A DNA stretch of 64,000 nt from DATMER01 sp963844885 (GCA_963844885.1 CAWJQA010000011.1:62001-126000); one strand, 5' to 3'. Shown: positions 6,773 to 15,821, counted from the first letter of the stretch. Made by a program: numbers and translations. Notes: generated by a model not told the origin, from the sequence alone.

Positions 6773-7869
6773 AAACTTTACGGTCGTCACCCCCGATACT
6801 TACCCTAGAGGAAGTGTCATGTGTGCGCGCAGGACGGCTGATTGTCAATTCTGTGAGTCTGTCCGTGCCTCGTCGCCAGCGCTTGGTACTTCTAGGTGAA
6901 AGTGGGGCAGGAAAAAGCACTTTGCTTAATATAATCGCTGGCTTGCTCCCTCATACAAGTGGCCATCTCAAATTTGCGGACGATTTATCATCTCCGAATT
7001 CTATCGGTTATGTTTTTCAAACAGATGGCCTATTCCCTCATATGACCGTATTCGAGAACGTGGCTTTTCCTCTCTTGGCACGCAACTGGGACAAAAAGCA
7101 AGCGGAGATGCGAGTCGAGGAACTTCTGGGTACAGTTGGCGTCAGCGCCCTCCGGAGTTCGAAGCCCGGATCTCTGTCGGGAGGGGAGCGGCAACGGGTT
7201 GCTCTTGCCCGTGCATTTTCCTATCGTCCTGCAATACTCCTATTGGACGAGCCATTTTCCAGTCTAGATTTTCCGCTGCGCCGCCGCCTTCGTGAGATGC
7301 TGCTAGACGCACATAAGACCGAGCTATTCACCCTTATTATGGTGACGCATGACCCGATTGAGGCAACTCATGTTGGAGAGCAAATTGTTGTGTTAGCCGA
7401 TGGAAAAATTGTGGGATCTGGATCGGGAAGCGAGCTCTATTGGCAAGCTCCGAGTACCTATGTTGCCAGCCTTCTGGGGCCCTGTAATCAAATCAGGATC
7501 AATATCGAGAGTGAAGGGCATACGCGAATTGCAAGCATCGGTGAGTATCAATTCGAATTACCGACGGTAGTCCTTCCGGAAGCCCGGGGAGGCGGAACTC
7601 TGCTCGTTCGCCCCCAGAGCATAAGGATTAAGTCTAGGTATTCAGAGTTCGCAAGCACCGACCGAACTCAGTGCCTAGGATGGCTTGGTAATGTGACCAC
7701 TCTTAGGGATGCAGGTTCCAATTGGATTGTACGGATGGTGGTCGACTTTATCGATTCTCCTATAGAGGTGCATGTGCAGACGCTATCTGTGGAATGCTTA
7801 CCCAAGATAGGTGAGGTTGTCGCTTGCGATGTGAGTTGGCAGCAGGTCCACTGGCTAAGTCAATCTTAA
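6757..7869 (+). CDS. ABC transporter ATP-binding protein (PotA/FbpC-like)
   Basis: A 370-residue cytoplasmic ATPase. Walker A GESGAGKST, signature LSGGERQR, Walker B AILLLDEPFSSLD and the switch His in VTHDP are all intact. After the ATPase core, about residues 240-370 form the TOBE-type domain of polyamine/iron importers. Gene order ATPase, binding protein, fused permease fits a complete importer. It overlaps the aminotransferase, so the two are co-expressed. Cargo cannot be read from the ATPase. Confidence 0.9.
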   Translation: MHPTVETLRSSPPILTLEEVSCVRAGRLIVNSVSLSVPRRQRLVLLGESGAGKSTLLNIIAGLLPHTSGHLKFADDLSSPNSIGYVFQTDGLFPHMTVFENVAFPLLARNWDKKQAEMRVEELLGTVGVSALRSSKPGSLSGGERQRVALARAFSYRPAILLLDEPFSSLDFPLRRRLREMLLDAHKTELFTLIMVTHDPIEATHVGEQIVVLADGKIVGSGSGSELYWQAPSTYVASLLGPCNQIRINIESEGHTRIASIGEYQFELPTVVLPEARGGGTLLVRPQSIRIKSRYSEFASTDRTQCLGWLGNVTTLRDAGSNWIVRMVVDFIDSPIEVHVQTLSVECLPKIGEVVACDVSWQQVHWLSQS

Positions 7870-7880
7870 GGAGGAAAGTC

Positions 7881-8975
7881 ATGCGCAAGGGAAGATTACT
7901 TCTGCTCGGCGTCTTTTTGGCTGTAGTAGTAACAGCACTCTACTTTTGGCTGAACCGAGCCGAGAACGGTGATCAGTCGAAACAGGTCGACTCCACGAGT
8001 CTAGTAGTAGCGTCTTATGGCGGGGCGTGGCAGGATGCACAGAAAGCCGCAATGTTTGAACCCTTTGCTCGTTCTGCGGGCGTAACAGTGAATGATGTTG
8101 TCTATGACGGCCAATTTGCGAAGCTTAGGGAGATGGTCAGCAGGAAAGCTGTGGAGTGGGACGTCGTCGATGTAGAGGGGAACATGGTACTCCTTGGGGG
8201 CAAGGAGGGATTGCTAGAGCCGATCGACTATAAGGTAATCCCGCGAGATCAATTGATCGAGGGCTCCATGCACGAATATGGCATAGGCATTGTGGCATGG
8301 TCCTGGGTTCTGGCGTTCCGAGCGGGGACCTTAACCGAGCAACAGCTTTCGAATCCCTGGAAGACGTACTTTGATGTAAAAGCTGTACCTGGTGCGAGGG
8401 GAATGCGGAACGATCCGAGGCGAAACTTGGAAATAGCTTTAATGGCTGATGGGGTAGCTCCACAAAAGCTTTATCCTTTGAACGTGGAGAGAGCCTTCAA
8501 GACTCTTACCAAATTTCGGGATGACATGAAGCGTGGTGGATTCCCAATTGTCTGGTGGGATGAATATTCTAAGCCTCCTGCGCTCTTGCGGGATGGTGAA
8601 GTAGTTCTAACTCCCGCAGCAAACGGCAGAGTGGCTGATGCGATGAAGGAAGGAGCTCCTTTAGGCTTCGCTTGGGCGAACGGAATTGTCGACTTGGACT
8701 GGTGGGTAGTCCCCAAAGGAACGACCAAAAAGGATCAAGCGATGCAATTTATAGGGTATGCATCCCAAGCCAGTGCGCAGGCGGAGATTGTGAAGCTTAT
8801 ACCCTATGGCCCTGTCAACAGGCAAGCTTTCGGTCTACTAGATGCTAAGGTCGCGAGGAACCTACCGACCTACGAAGCGAATTTGTCCCAGCAAATCGTA
8901 TTCGGAACCGATTGGTGGGCGAGCAACTTGGACAGGGTGCAAGCGAGATGGAATGATTGGCGCACTGGAATCTAG
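7881..8975 (+). CDS. Extracellular solute-binding protein (PotD-like)
   Basis: A 364-residue protein starting at ATG 7881 behind a clear GGAGG box. Residues about 5-24 form an uncleaved-looking membrane anchor. The mature part opens LVVASYGGAWQDAQKAAMFE, the start typical of SBP_bac_8 proteins that bind spermidine/putrescine or related cations, and has EWDVVDVEGN and VVPKGTTKKDQAMQFIGYAS typical of the family. It should deliver substrate to the permease encoded four bases downstream. Aromatic and acidic pocket residues are present (WWDEY, DLDWW), in keeping with an amine ligand; this is inference. Confidence 0.85.
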   Translation: MRKGRLLLLGVFLAVVVTALYFWLNRAENGDQSKQVDSTSLVVASYGGAWQDAQKAAMFEPFARSAGVTVNDVVYDGQFAKLREMVSRKAVEWDVVDVEGNMVLLGGKEGLLEPIDYKVIPRDQLIEGSMHEYGIGIVAWSWVLAFRAGTLTEQQLSNPWKTYFDVKAVPGARGMRNDPRRNLEIALMADGVAPQKLYPLNVERAFKTLTKFRDDMKRGGFPIVWWDEYSKPPALLRDGEVVLTPAANGRVADAMKEGAPLGFAWANGIVDLDWWVVPKGTTKKDQAMQFIGYASQASAQAEIVKLIPYGPVNRQAFGLLDAKVARNLPTYEANLSQQIVFGTDWWASNLDRVQARWNDWRTGI

Positions 8976-8978
8976 AAC

Positions 8979-10607
8979 ATGCTTAGACTTTGGAAACTCG
9001 CGTTGAGCCCGTTGTTAGCTCTGGCGGCAGCGGTGCTAGTGCTTACCCCGCTTGTAGCGCTGCTGGGAGGGATGGCTGATTTTGGAATTGGCTCGGAGTC
9101 ACTTGTCTTGCGAGGAAGTACTTGGCGTATTATCCGGGCCAACATCTCTTTAGCTCTGTTAGTGTCAATTTGCTGTGTAATCGTGGGGGGGGGGCTCGCG
9201 AGGGAGTGTAAGCGATATCCCAAGTTTCTGACATTCGCTCTGCCGCTGATCCTTGTTCCCGTCGTAGGAGATCAGTTGTCTAGAAATTTTGGGTGGTATT
9301 TTCTCTTGCGCCGGAATGGAATCATAAACTGGATATTTCAGAGTTGGGCTCTTATAGATGCACCACTCCAACTTCTCTATCGCTTTGAGGCTGTGGCGAT
9401 TGCTATGGTACAAGGGTTGTTTCCCTTGGCAATGATCCCTATGTTGCTCTCTGCGCTCAGTGTTGATCGACGAGTCGGCAGTGTTGCCGGGTTACTTGGT
9501 GCTGATCGCTGGTTTACGTTTAGAAAAGTACTAGTACCTCTTATTGCTCCTGGGGTCGCCATAAGTACCTGCTTCGTATTCGCGGCAGCTTTGGGTTTCT
9601 TTGTGACCCCCCGGATGCTCGGTGGGGACGCAGGGCTTACGGTTGTGGGACTGATAAACGACAGAGTTAATCTCTTTTTAGACTGGTCCAACGCAATCGC
9701 ACTCTCTAGTGTCTTGGTCATCCTCAGCCTTCCATTGATGATTGTGTACGTGTATATAACCAGACGGTTCGAACCATTGAGCGGATTTGACGCAGTGCCA
9801 AGAGGCGAGCTGTCAAGGCCGTCGCATGTTAGAAGGGCTGCATTTGAGTTTGCTCTATCCCTGTTGTGCCTTGCCCCTTTAGTGCCTGTCGCCATCGCGT
9901 CCGTCGGTGCCTCGCGGAGTCTGGAGTTTCCCCCTCGCGGCTTCACTCTTTCTTGGTACTCCAAGTCCCTTTTGGATCAAAGTTGGAGTGGCTCGTGGAA
10001 ACTGTCGGTATTGATAAGCACGATCGTCGCGTTGCTTTCCTGTATGCTGGCGATTGGTTTAGCGATCGTGAGTGCAGGTCGGCGGCACGCGCAACTGATG
10101 GTTGTTGCTCTGGCGGCCGTACCTGTCTTCTGCCCTCCGATCGCTATGGCAGTTGGAATGTATAGGGGACTTCTCGGGCTAGGGCTATCAGATCAGATGG
10201 TTCGTTTAATAGCAGGACAGCTTTTCAAGGCTTTGCCTTATTCTATCATGCCGCTCTTTTTGGCTTCCCAGAGCACAGAGCCTGTGCGGTTGCAGGCGGC
10301 ATGGTTATTAAGTGCGAACAGAGTCGTTTTATGGTGTCGGGCTATGGCGCCGAACTTTCTGCCGAGCGTGGTAATAGCGTTTATCCTGAGTTGGCTAACT
10401 AGTTTCAACGACGTCGATTTTGCGTTGATTCTTGCGGGGCCGAACACTATTACCCTTCCTATGAGGCTTTGGACAGGCTTGAACTATGGTATGGATCCAA
10501 CTGTTGGAGCTTCGGCCGTGATAAGTGTAACGGTCGGACTTTCTTCGTTGAGTGTGCTTGGATTATTTTTGCGTAAGAGTGTCGCAGCACGCTATGGCGT
10601 TGAATAG
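8979..10607 (+). CDS. Fused ABC permease (PotB-PotC type in one chain)
   Basis: A 542-residue membrane protein with about 12 hydrophobic segments arranged as two permease halves, roughly residues 1-265 and 285-542, each ending in an EAA-like loop (GADRWFTFRKVLVPLIAPG; the second is more divergent). Most polyamine importers use two separate permeases; fused versions are known for iron importers of the FbpB type. Starts three bases after the binding protein gene, so it is in the same operon. Confidence 0.85.
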   Translation: MLRLWKLALSPLLALAAAVLVLTPLVALLGGMADFGIGSESLVLRGSTWRIIRANISLALLVSICCVIVGGGLARECKRYPKFLTFALPLILVPVVGDQLSRNFGWYFLLRRNGIINWIFQSWALIDAPLQLLYRFEAVAIAMVQGLFPLAMIPMLLSALSVDRRVGSVAGLLGADRWFTFRKVLVPLIAPGVAISTCFVFAAALGFFVTPRMLGGDAGLTVVGLINDRVNLFLDWSNAIALSSVLVILSLPLMIVYVYITRRFEPLSGFDAVPRGELSRPSHVRRAAFEFALSLLCLAPLVPVAIASVGASRSLEFPPRGFTLSWYSKSLLDQSWSGSWKLSVLISTIVALLSCMLAIGLAIVSAGRRHAQLMVVALAAVPVFCPPIAMAVGMYRGLLGLGLSDQMVRLIAGQLFKALPYSIMPLFLASQSTEPVRLQAAWLLSANRVVLWCRAMAPNFLPSVVIAFILSWLTSFNDVDFALILAGPNTITLPMRLWTGLNYGMDPTVGASAVISVTVGLSSLSVLGLFLRKSVAARYGVE

Positions 10608-10671
10608 CCGAGATTGACGGCTCTGCTTCGGCTTGGTCTCGACCCTTAAACTATTGAGAGGACTGTTTTAT

Positions 10672-12096
10672 ATGGTAAGGAAACGAAATGACAGTAGCTC
10701 GCACTCATATAATCTTCGGCGCCAGTGCTGCGTAACGGCATTACCCGAGGCTTGGCTGCCATGGCTGTATTCCTATTTAAATTTGATAGGCCCGCTCTAT
10801 TATGCGGAGCAACATGAGAGATTGCATGTTCTTTACGAGTTGCTGGCTGGGTGCTTGGACGCCGATATTTTAATACTTGAAGATCGGAAGTCAACTAAGT
10901 ATTTCTCCAACGTTGTATTTTGGGAATCAGAAAATGGCAGCGAGGAGCGCCGTGAGCGCATATCGTCCGTTGTACAGAACCCTAATGACTCGGGCTGGGT
11001 TCAAATTAGCGACTTTAGCTCACGAATTCGAATTCCAAATATGCAGGCCGAGGGATTTCTGTGGGTTCGGACGATTACGTCTGAAGGTTTAAGAATCGTT
11101 GTGGGTGTAAAAACCGATAACCCGAGAAAGAGAATCTGCGAGAGCTGTATTCAACATGTAGCAGCGTTTGTACAAGAGCCGGAAGAGCTAGCAGGGAGAC
11201 GGCCGTTGGTATCTAGAGGAGGCTGTAGCCTGTTAGGCATGGATATGCCTGACCTCGCATTACTGCCGTTAGGCTTGTCCACGCAAAGTGTTGAGGAAGT
11301 TAGATCGCGACTTGAACTTGAGCATGACGTGGGCGTTGCGATTGAGGTCGCGACTGAGTCTTTCGCTCGTGCTTTTCGTGCCAGCTTCGGTATGTTTGGC
11401 CCTCAGGGCCTTGAGCAGTATTTTGGCTTGGTGTGGAACACACTTGGAGGAGCATGGGGCTCAAGGAACCATGTCGCTCATGCATTCTCCTTCAGCATAA
11501 TCCTGGATAAAGCTCGGCTTCTTTCGAGGCCGAGTGCGGGCTACGGCTACCTTCTTACGAGGCCTCAATTGGGGCAGATCGAAAACAGAGTTGGGCTTCG
11601 AGATACAGATTCCATCCGTAAAATTCTAGAGAGAACGGAGTTTGGAAGCGAAAGTAGGCGTGGCCTAGTCGCTTTTGTTACCAGTTGGCGCTATCCGTTG
11701 TGGTCGCGCAACCTGTTCGCTGACCGCTTGTGGAGGGATGCTATATCAACACCCGGGATAAATGGTGCTCTTGGAAGAGCTGCCTCCATGGAAGATCGCT
11801 GTGTACACCGAGTGGCTAGTCGGGTCCGTGGAAATTTTCTTTTTGAGTTCCCAGTGCTTGTGCGTGATTTCCGAAAGCAGCCAACGGAAGTGTCTCCATC
11901 GGCAGTCGTCTTTTTTGTTCTTCGAGAGCGCCCGCCAGCGCCGATAATGTCACTTCTATTGCTGGCAGCACGTATGACCGTACCTCATTTCGCGCAATTG
12001 ACATTTTCTGTCCTAGACAGGGTGGCGCAGAGGGAGTATGAAGCTACCTCTGTCATCAATCGCCGCATAAAGGAATTTCGATCCCGCCAGGAGTAG
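10672..12096 (+). CDS. Unknown protein, 474 aa
   Basis: I chose ATG 10672 because GAGAGGA lies nine bases before it; a GTG at 10633 would add 13 residues. No known domain was recognised. There is no signal peptide or convincing membrane helix, so it is probably cytosolic. A central part has a Cys-x2-Cys pair (RICESCIQHV) and the C-terminal half is rich in aromatic and arginine residues. It is followed four bases later by an AAA+ ATPase, so the two may act together, perhaps as sensor and effector of the transport operon. Low-GC like its neighbours. Confidence 0.6.
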   Translation: MVRKRNDSSSHSYNLRRQCCVTALPEAWLPWLYSYLNLIGPLYYAEQHERLHVLYELLAGCLDADILILEDRKSTKYFSNVVFWESENGSEERRERISSVVQNPNDSGWVQISDFSSRIRIPNMQAEGFLWVRTITSEGLRIVVGVKTDNPRKRICESCIQHVAAFVQEPEELAGRRPLVSRGGCSLLGMDMPDLALLPLGLSTQSVEEVRSRLELEHDVGVAIEVATESFARAFRASFGMFGPQGLEQYFGLVWNTLGGAWGSRNHVAHAFSFSIILDKARLLSRPSAGYGYLLTRPQLGQIENRVGLRDTDSIRKILERTEFGSESRRGLVAFVTSWRYPLWSRNLFADRLWRDAISTPGINGALGRAASMEDRCVHRVASRVRGNFLFEFPVLVRDFRKQPTEVSPSAVVFFVLRERPPAPIMSLLLLAARMTVPHFAQLTFSVLDRVAQREYEATSVINRRIKEFRSRQE

Positions 12097-12100
12097 CCTC

Positions 12101-13342
12101 ATGCAAAAGATGTTAAACCCGTTTGTTCCGAATAGTATAGTTAAGCCAGCTATGCTGGCCGGGCGGATTGATGAAATCAGGATCATTGAGGGCATCCTAT
12201 CTCAGGTCAAGGCGGGAAACCCTGAGAATTTCCTAATCTTTGGAGAGCCAGGAATCGGAAAGACATCCCTACTGCACTACATTTCGGCGCTCGGTCGAGG
12301 TGATATACAGCAGGCGGGAGGAGAGCGCTTTCGCTTCGTGGTAGCTCGTATACAGTTGGAGTCACATGATGATTATGGAAACATAGCCATTCGAATTGCG
12401 AGCGGAGTCGAGAAGGCTCTTTCTCAGGTACAGAGAGCTCGGACTGTCCTGAAGGAGGTTTGGGAGTTTCTTAGCAGATGGAAGATTATGGGAGTGGAGT
12501 ATTCTCGAAAAGGCGATTCTGGGGAGACGGATTTAGTTGACAACTTTGTAACAGCGCTATCATCCACGGTCGAGCAATTTAGCCGCGAGTTTCGCGGAGT
12601 GGATGGAATTTTGATTCTTATTGATGAGGCTCATCGACCGAGCAGCGATGCTCGCTTGGGTGATCTCCTGCGATATATACAAGGTCAATTGGCAGCCTCT
12701 CTTCAGGTGGCAGATTGCGAGAACAATGTTTCTATGGGTGCTGCTGGGGAATCGACGGTTCTCCATAAGCTTGGCGAAGCTAATCTATCTGCACCCCGAA
12801 TGTTCCGTCCGGTTCATCTGAAGCACTTAGATACCGATGAATCTGTAGATGCTATCCGTCGAGCCCTTTCTCGGGCGCGCGAGAGCAATAAGGTGCCTAT
12901 CGAGATTTCTGTGTCTGCTGCGGAGTGGATAGCACGGCTTTCAGGGGGGCATCCATATTTTCTCCAGGCTATTGGCAAAGAAGCATTTTCTGTCAATGAC
13001 GATAACCTAATAGATGACGCGGATGTTCAGAAGGGAGCCTTTGGCCCGGGGCGGGCACTTGATCAGATCGGCACAGTCTTCTTTGCGCCTAGGTTGAGGT
13101 CGATCGCTGGCAATAGCATGTGCATGAAGTTGCTCGGGGCGCTTGTTGAGCACCAGAATTTGGAGATCGGAGAGGAGGAGTTACTTGCCGCATTTGGGAG
13201 AGATAGGAGGCGGGCCGGGGCAGGCCTGCGCCAGCTTGAGGACGTCTATCTTGCGGTGACCATGAACAAGGCTGGGGAAGGAAGACTTGTACGGCTGCAG
13301 AGCGAAGCTCTGAGAGTTTGGCTTAAGGAGCGCAGTCCTTAA
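12101..13342 (+). CDS. AAA+ ATPase (Orc/STAND-like, AAA_16 type)
   Basis: A 413-residue protein. Walker A GEPGIGKTSLL at about residues 47-57, Walker B GILILIDEAHR at about residues 168-178, then a LSGGHPYFLQAIG motif typical of the lid helix of ORC/Cdc6- and MalT-like ATPases, and a winged-helix-like C-terminus (about 340-413). Such proteins act as ATP switches in regulation, defence or transposition. It is the last gene of the low-GC operon and is paired with the unknown 474-residue protein. No nuclease or membrane part is attached. Confidence 0.75.
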   Translation: MQKMLNPFVPNSIVKPAMLAGRIDEIRIIEGILSQVKAGNPENFLIFGEPGIGKTSLLHYISALGRGDIQQAGGERFRFVVARIQLESHDDYGNIAIRIASGVEKALSQVQRARTVLKEVWEFLSRWKIMGVEYSRKGDSGETDLVDNFVTALSSTVEQFSREFRGVDGILILIDEAHRPSSDARLGDLLRYIQGQLAASLQVADCENNVSMGAAGESTVLHKLGEANLSAPRMFRPVHLKHLDTDESVDAIRRALSRARESNKVPIEISVSAAEWIARLSGGHPYFLQAIGKEAFSVNDDNLIDDADVQKGAFGPGRALDQIGTVFFAPRLRSIAGNSMCMKLLGALVEHQNLEIGEEELLAAFGRDRRRAGAGLRQLEDVYLAVTMNKAGEGRLVRLQSEALRVWLKERSP

Positions 13343-13584
13343 TTCAGATACCCCCGGCAGAGCCGGAGGCTTGGAATATGGGCGCCGCTCAAAGCCCGGA
13401 AAAGGTGTCAGAGGCTTCGAGAAGTCTCGGGGCGGGCTGAGAAGGTGTCAGAGTCTTCAAGAAGTCTTGGGGCAGCCAGAGGCGCAACCAAGGCGTCAGA
13501 GACGGTATCGAGGCGATGACTACAGAGGTAGTTGCCGGTTCGGCTGGGCAAAATCGCGCTCTCGGAGCCCTCTCGGCCGTTGAA
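13343..13584. other. Gene-free stretch with a 31-bp direct repeat
   Basis: A weak hairpin CCGGC-AGAG-CCGG follows the AAA+ gene with no T-run. Two copies of a segment starting AAGGTGTCAGAG and ending GAAGTCT-GGGG lie about 38 bp apart (13404-13480). No gene is seen. Confidence 0.5.
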
Positions 13585-14090
13585 ATCGCCCCTCGCCGAG
13601 CCTCGATTGCCTCGGGAAGGCAAACCTCTCCCGGTCACGACCGAGGAGGACGTTTGGGGATGGAGCTGAGGGTCGGATTGCGGCGTTGGCCGCCTCACGG
13701 CGGCATGGCAGGCAGGGCTCGGACGAACGGCAACCCTGGCGGGAATGAGCCCAGAGGGAATTTCGCCGATCGGTCGCCGGCTTTGAGCTGCTCGGTCGCG
13801 TCCCGGAAGACGGCCAGGAAGAGGCCGTAGGTCTCCCGAAGGCCATCGCGGACTGCTTTGGTCGCGGCATGGAAGCGCGGGGCCGGCGACTTCTTGGTCT
13901 TGTTGGGCCGGGTGAGGGGATTCTGCCGGAGGATCGCGGCGAGGCCCAGGACCGGAATCCCTCTCTCCAGGCGCGCCAGCCTTGCTTCGGCCTCGACCTC
14001 TTCCACCAGCGCGGCCACCCGGTCACGGTACTGCTCCGGCGAGAGGTGCTCTCAGCAGGGAAGGCGGCTCAGGACCAGCGTCTCCTCGGG
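13585..14090 (-). pseudogene. REP-associated (Y1) transposase-like remnant with stop codon
   Basis: Minus-strand frame LSRLPC-stop-EHLSPEQYRDRVAAL, then RLERGIPVLGLAAILRQNPL, SPAPRFHAATKAVRDGLRE and FPLGSFPPGLPFV. The copy at 16780-17025 has Trp (TGG) where this copy has TGA, so this one carries a nonsense change. Only the C-terminal extension of the protein is present. The last 245 bp (13585-13829) are nearly identical to 15822-16068. Confidence 0.55.
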
Positions 14091-14103
14091 CCCCGGGCGG
14101 TCT

Positions 14104-14373
14104 CTACCCCGTCCGCCCATTTTGGCTCGCCCTTGTATCAGGACCGGTGGCTGCCGCGGCTCTTAGAACCCCTCGCAGGGCCTCGTTGACCGCCGCATCC
14201 GTCGTGAAGGCCTTGGCGACATCCGGATCGAGGCGCACAAGGTTGTGGCTCCGCCGATAGGCGGCGACATACTTTCCCGGCACTCCACCTGTCATCTGCG
14301 CGAAGTCGTATTCCGGCAGGAGCTCGGCTTCCTCGTCATCCTTCTTCGTATGCCTCGTGAAACAACACCCCAT
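14104..14373 (-). CDS. Antitoxin-like protein (BrnA/CopG-like), possibly decayed
   Basis: The frame holds LLPEYDFAQMTGGVPGKYVA, then HNLVRLDPDVAKAFTTDAAV and NEALRGVLRAA, the core of small antitoxins that follow BrnT-like toxins. The only ATG in frame (14373) lies inside the toxin remnant, so the start is unsure. The partner toxin is truncated, so the module is probably not functional. Confidence 0.5.
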   Translation of the reverse strand: MGCCFTRHTKKDDEEAELLPEYDFAQMTGGVPGKYVAAYRRSHNLVRLDPDVAKAFTTDAAVNEALRGVLRAAAATGPDTRASQNGRTG

Positions 14374-14419
14374 GCTTGGCGAGGTTGTGGGCGGCCTTGG
14401 CGTCGTCCCACTCGAACAT
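14336..14419 (-). pseudogene. BrnT-type toxin remnant (27 aa)
   Basis: Starts MFEWDDAKAAHNLAKHGVLF and stops after HEAYEEG. This is the N-terminal quarter of a BrnT ribonuclease; the rest is missing. Upstream it is joined directly to a transposase-like remnant. Confidence 0.6.
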
Positions 14420-14429
14420 GAAGGTAAGG

Positions 14430-14600
14430 ATAGCATGCGCGCCCGCCTCGGCCGCATCCCGGAAGGCGGCCAGGAAGAGGCCGTGGATCTCCCGAAGGCC
14501 ATCGCGGACCGCTTTGGTCGCGGCATGGAAGCGCGGGGCCGGCGACTTCTTGGTCTTGTTGGGCCGGCTGAGGGGATTCAGCCACAACCAAGGCGTCAGA
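14430..14600 (-). pseudogene. REP-associated transposase-like remnant (short)
   Basis: Frame NPLSRPNKTKKSPAPRFHAA, TKAVRDGLREIHGLFLAAFRD, then it breaks off into the BrnT remnant. Same family as the copies at 13585 and 15822. The DNA is nearly identical to part of the 13.8 kb copy. Confidence 0.5.
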
Positions 14601-14628
14601 GACGGTGTCGAGGCGACCAGAACGGCGC

Positions 14629-14949
14629 TCAACTCGCCTGCTTGAGCCTCTCCACGATCCATTGGTTGAGACTCTTTCCCTCCCGTGTGGCCTGTACGGA
14701 CACCTTTCTGTGCAGGTCCGGCGAGACTCGGAGCATCAGCCGGCCGGAGAACGGCTTGTCCGGCTGCTCGCCACGCTCTTGGCAGTAGTCGAGGTAATCG
14801 TCGATCGAGTCGTGAAAAGCCTGGATCAGTTCCTCCACACTGGTTCCCTGAAAGGTGACGACATCTCGCGTATCCAGCACCTCGCCATGAAAGACAGCCG
14901 CCTCTTCATCGAACTCGACGTTCCCGGTATAGCCTTTGTACGTCAGCAT
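14629..14949 (-). CDS. hicB: HicB-type antitoxin
   Basis: A 106-residue protein: MLTYKGYTGNVEFDEEAAVF, GEVLDTRDVVTFQGTSVEEL and FHDSIDDYLDYC form the partial-RNase-H fold of HicB, followed by a ribbon-helix-helix part (LMLRVSPDLHRKVSVQATRE, then LNQWIVERL) that would bind the operator. It follows the hicA toxin gene by four bases. In this class the toxin gene comes first. Intact. Confidence 0.88.
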   Translation of the reverse strand: MLTYKGYTGNVEFDEEAAVFHGEVLDTRDVVTFQGTSVEELIQAFHDSIDDYLDYCQERGEQPDKPFSGRLMLRVSPDLHRKVSVQATREGKSLNQWIVERLKQAS

Positions 14950-14953
14950 CGTT

Positions 14954-15223
14954 TCACTCCTGCTCAGGTTCGATTCCTGCTTCTCTAAGGAAGCGCCTCA
15001 CCGATCGGAGAGCCCCACGATCGGTGACCCGGGCTGGATGAGGTCGATGGAAGACAGCCCGGACACCTGCAAGCGCCACCCGGACTCGAGAGCCCCGTCC
15101 CTCGGAAATCTCCGCGCCTATAGCCTTCAGCAGCCTTTCGATGTCCCGCCACGGCACATCCGGTCGGGCTGGGTCTTCGAAGATGAGCTGCAGAGTCCTG
15201 CGATGGCCGCTGTGCAGATGCAT
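14954..15223 (-). CDS. hicA: HicA-type mRNA interferase toxin
   Basis: An 89-residue protein with the double-stranded-RNA-binding-like fold of HicA: TLQLIFEDPARPDVPWRDIE, then LLKAIGAEISEGRGSRVRV and the AVFHRPHP strand carrying the usual catalytic His position. HicA cleaves mRNA independently of the ribosome, and HicB blocks it. Four bases before hicB. Intact. Confidence 0.85.
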   Translation of the reverse strand: MHLHSGHRRTLQLIFEDPARPDVPWRDIERLLKAIGAEISEGRGSRVRVALAGVRAVFHRPHPARVTDRGALRSVRRFLREAGIEPEQE

Positions 15224-15340
15224 GATGTCATTCTATGACACTAGGCCTTGTTCCGGCGACAGGCTCAATGCCGCGGATGTCCTGAACCAGGAGGTCTGGG
15301 TCCGGTCGAGCGTCGTTCGCAGCCTTGACGCCAACCATCG

Positions 15341-15397
15341 GTGGCGATCGGCACATTGCGCAACATCTTTCGGCAGGCCGGCTGGGAATGGAGCTGA
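15341..15397 (+). pseudogene. HicA toxin remnant (C-terminal 18 codons)
   Basis: VAIGTLRNIFRQAGWEWS and a stop match the end of the common HicA form. Upstream there is no in-frame N-terminus. It lies three bases before the intact hicB at 15401, so this antitoxin seems to have lost its toxin. Confidence 0.65.
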
Positions 15398-15400
15398 GCG

Positions 15401-15793
15401 ATGGTGTATCCGGTGTATGTCCACAAGGACCCTGACAGCGCATATGGCGTGACCTTCCCGGATTTTCCCGGGTGTTTCTCGGCGGCTGACGACCTCGGGT
15501 CGGTCTCACGCCTGGCGCAGGAAGCGGTCGAGGTGCATTTCGAAGGTGAGGACATGGAGATCCCGCCTCCTACGCCGATGGAGAAACTGGCGGCTGATCC
15601 CAACTACGAAGGCGGGTTTTGGATCCTGCTCGACGTCGATCTCTCCAAGGTGAAGACCAAGAGCGTGCGTCTCAACATCTCGCTGCCGGCAGATCTGGTC
15701 GGCCGGATCGACCGCTATGCAGCCGAGCATCGCATGACCCGAAGCGGATTCCTGGCCCACGCTGCACAACAGGCGATGTTGGGTGGTGGCTAG
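15401..15793 (+). CDS. hicB: HicB-type antitoxin (orphan)
   Basis: A 130-residue protein with VHKDPDSAYGVTFPDFPGCF, the HicB signature, SAADDLGSVSRLAQEAVEVH, and a C-terminal ribbon-helix-helix (VRLNISLPADLVGRIDRYAA and so on). The toxin gene just upstream is cut to 18 codons. An orphan antitoxin can still repress or neutralise related toxins, here possibly nothing encoded nearby since the intact hicAB at 14.6-15.2 kb is of a different type. Confidence 0.85.
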   Translation: MVYPVYVHKDPDSAYGVTFPDFPGCFSAADDLGSVSRLAQEAVEVHFEGEDMEIPPPTPMEKLAADPNYEGGFWILLDVDLSKVKTKSVRLNISLPADLVGRIDRYAAEHRMTRSGFLAHAAQQAMLGGG

Positions 15794-15821
15794 GAAGATC
15801 GGCGAAGGTCTTCGTGAACAG

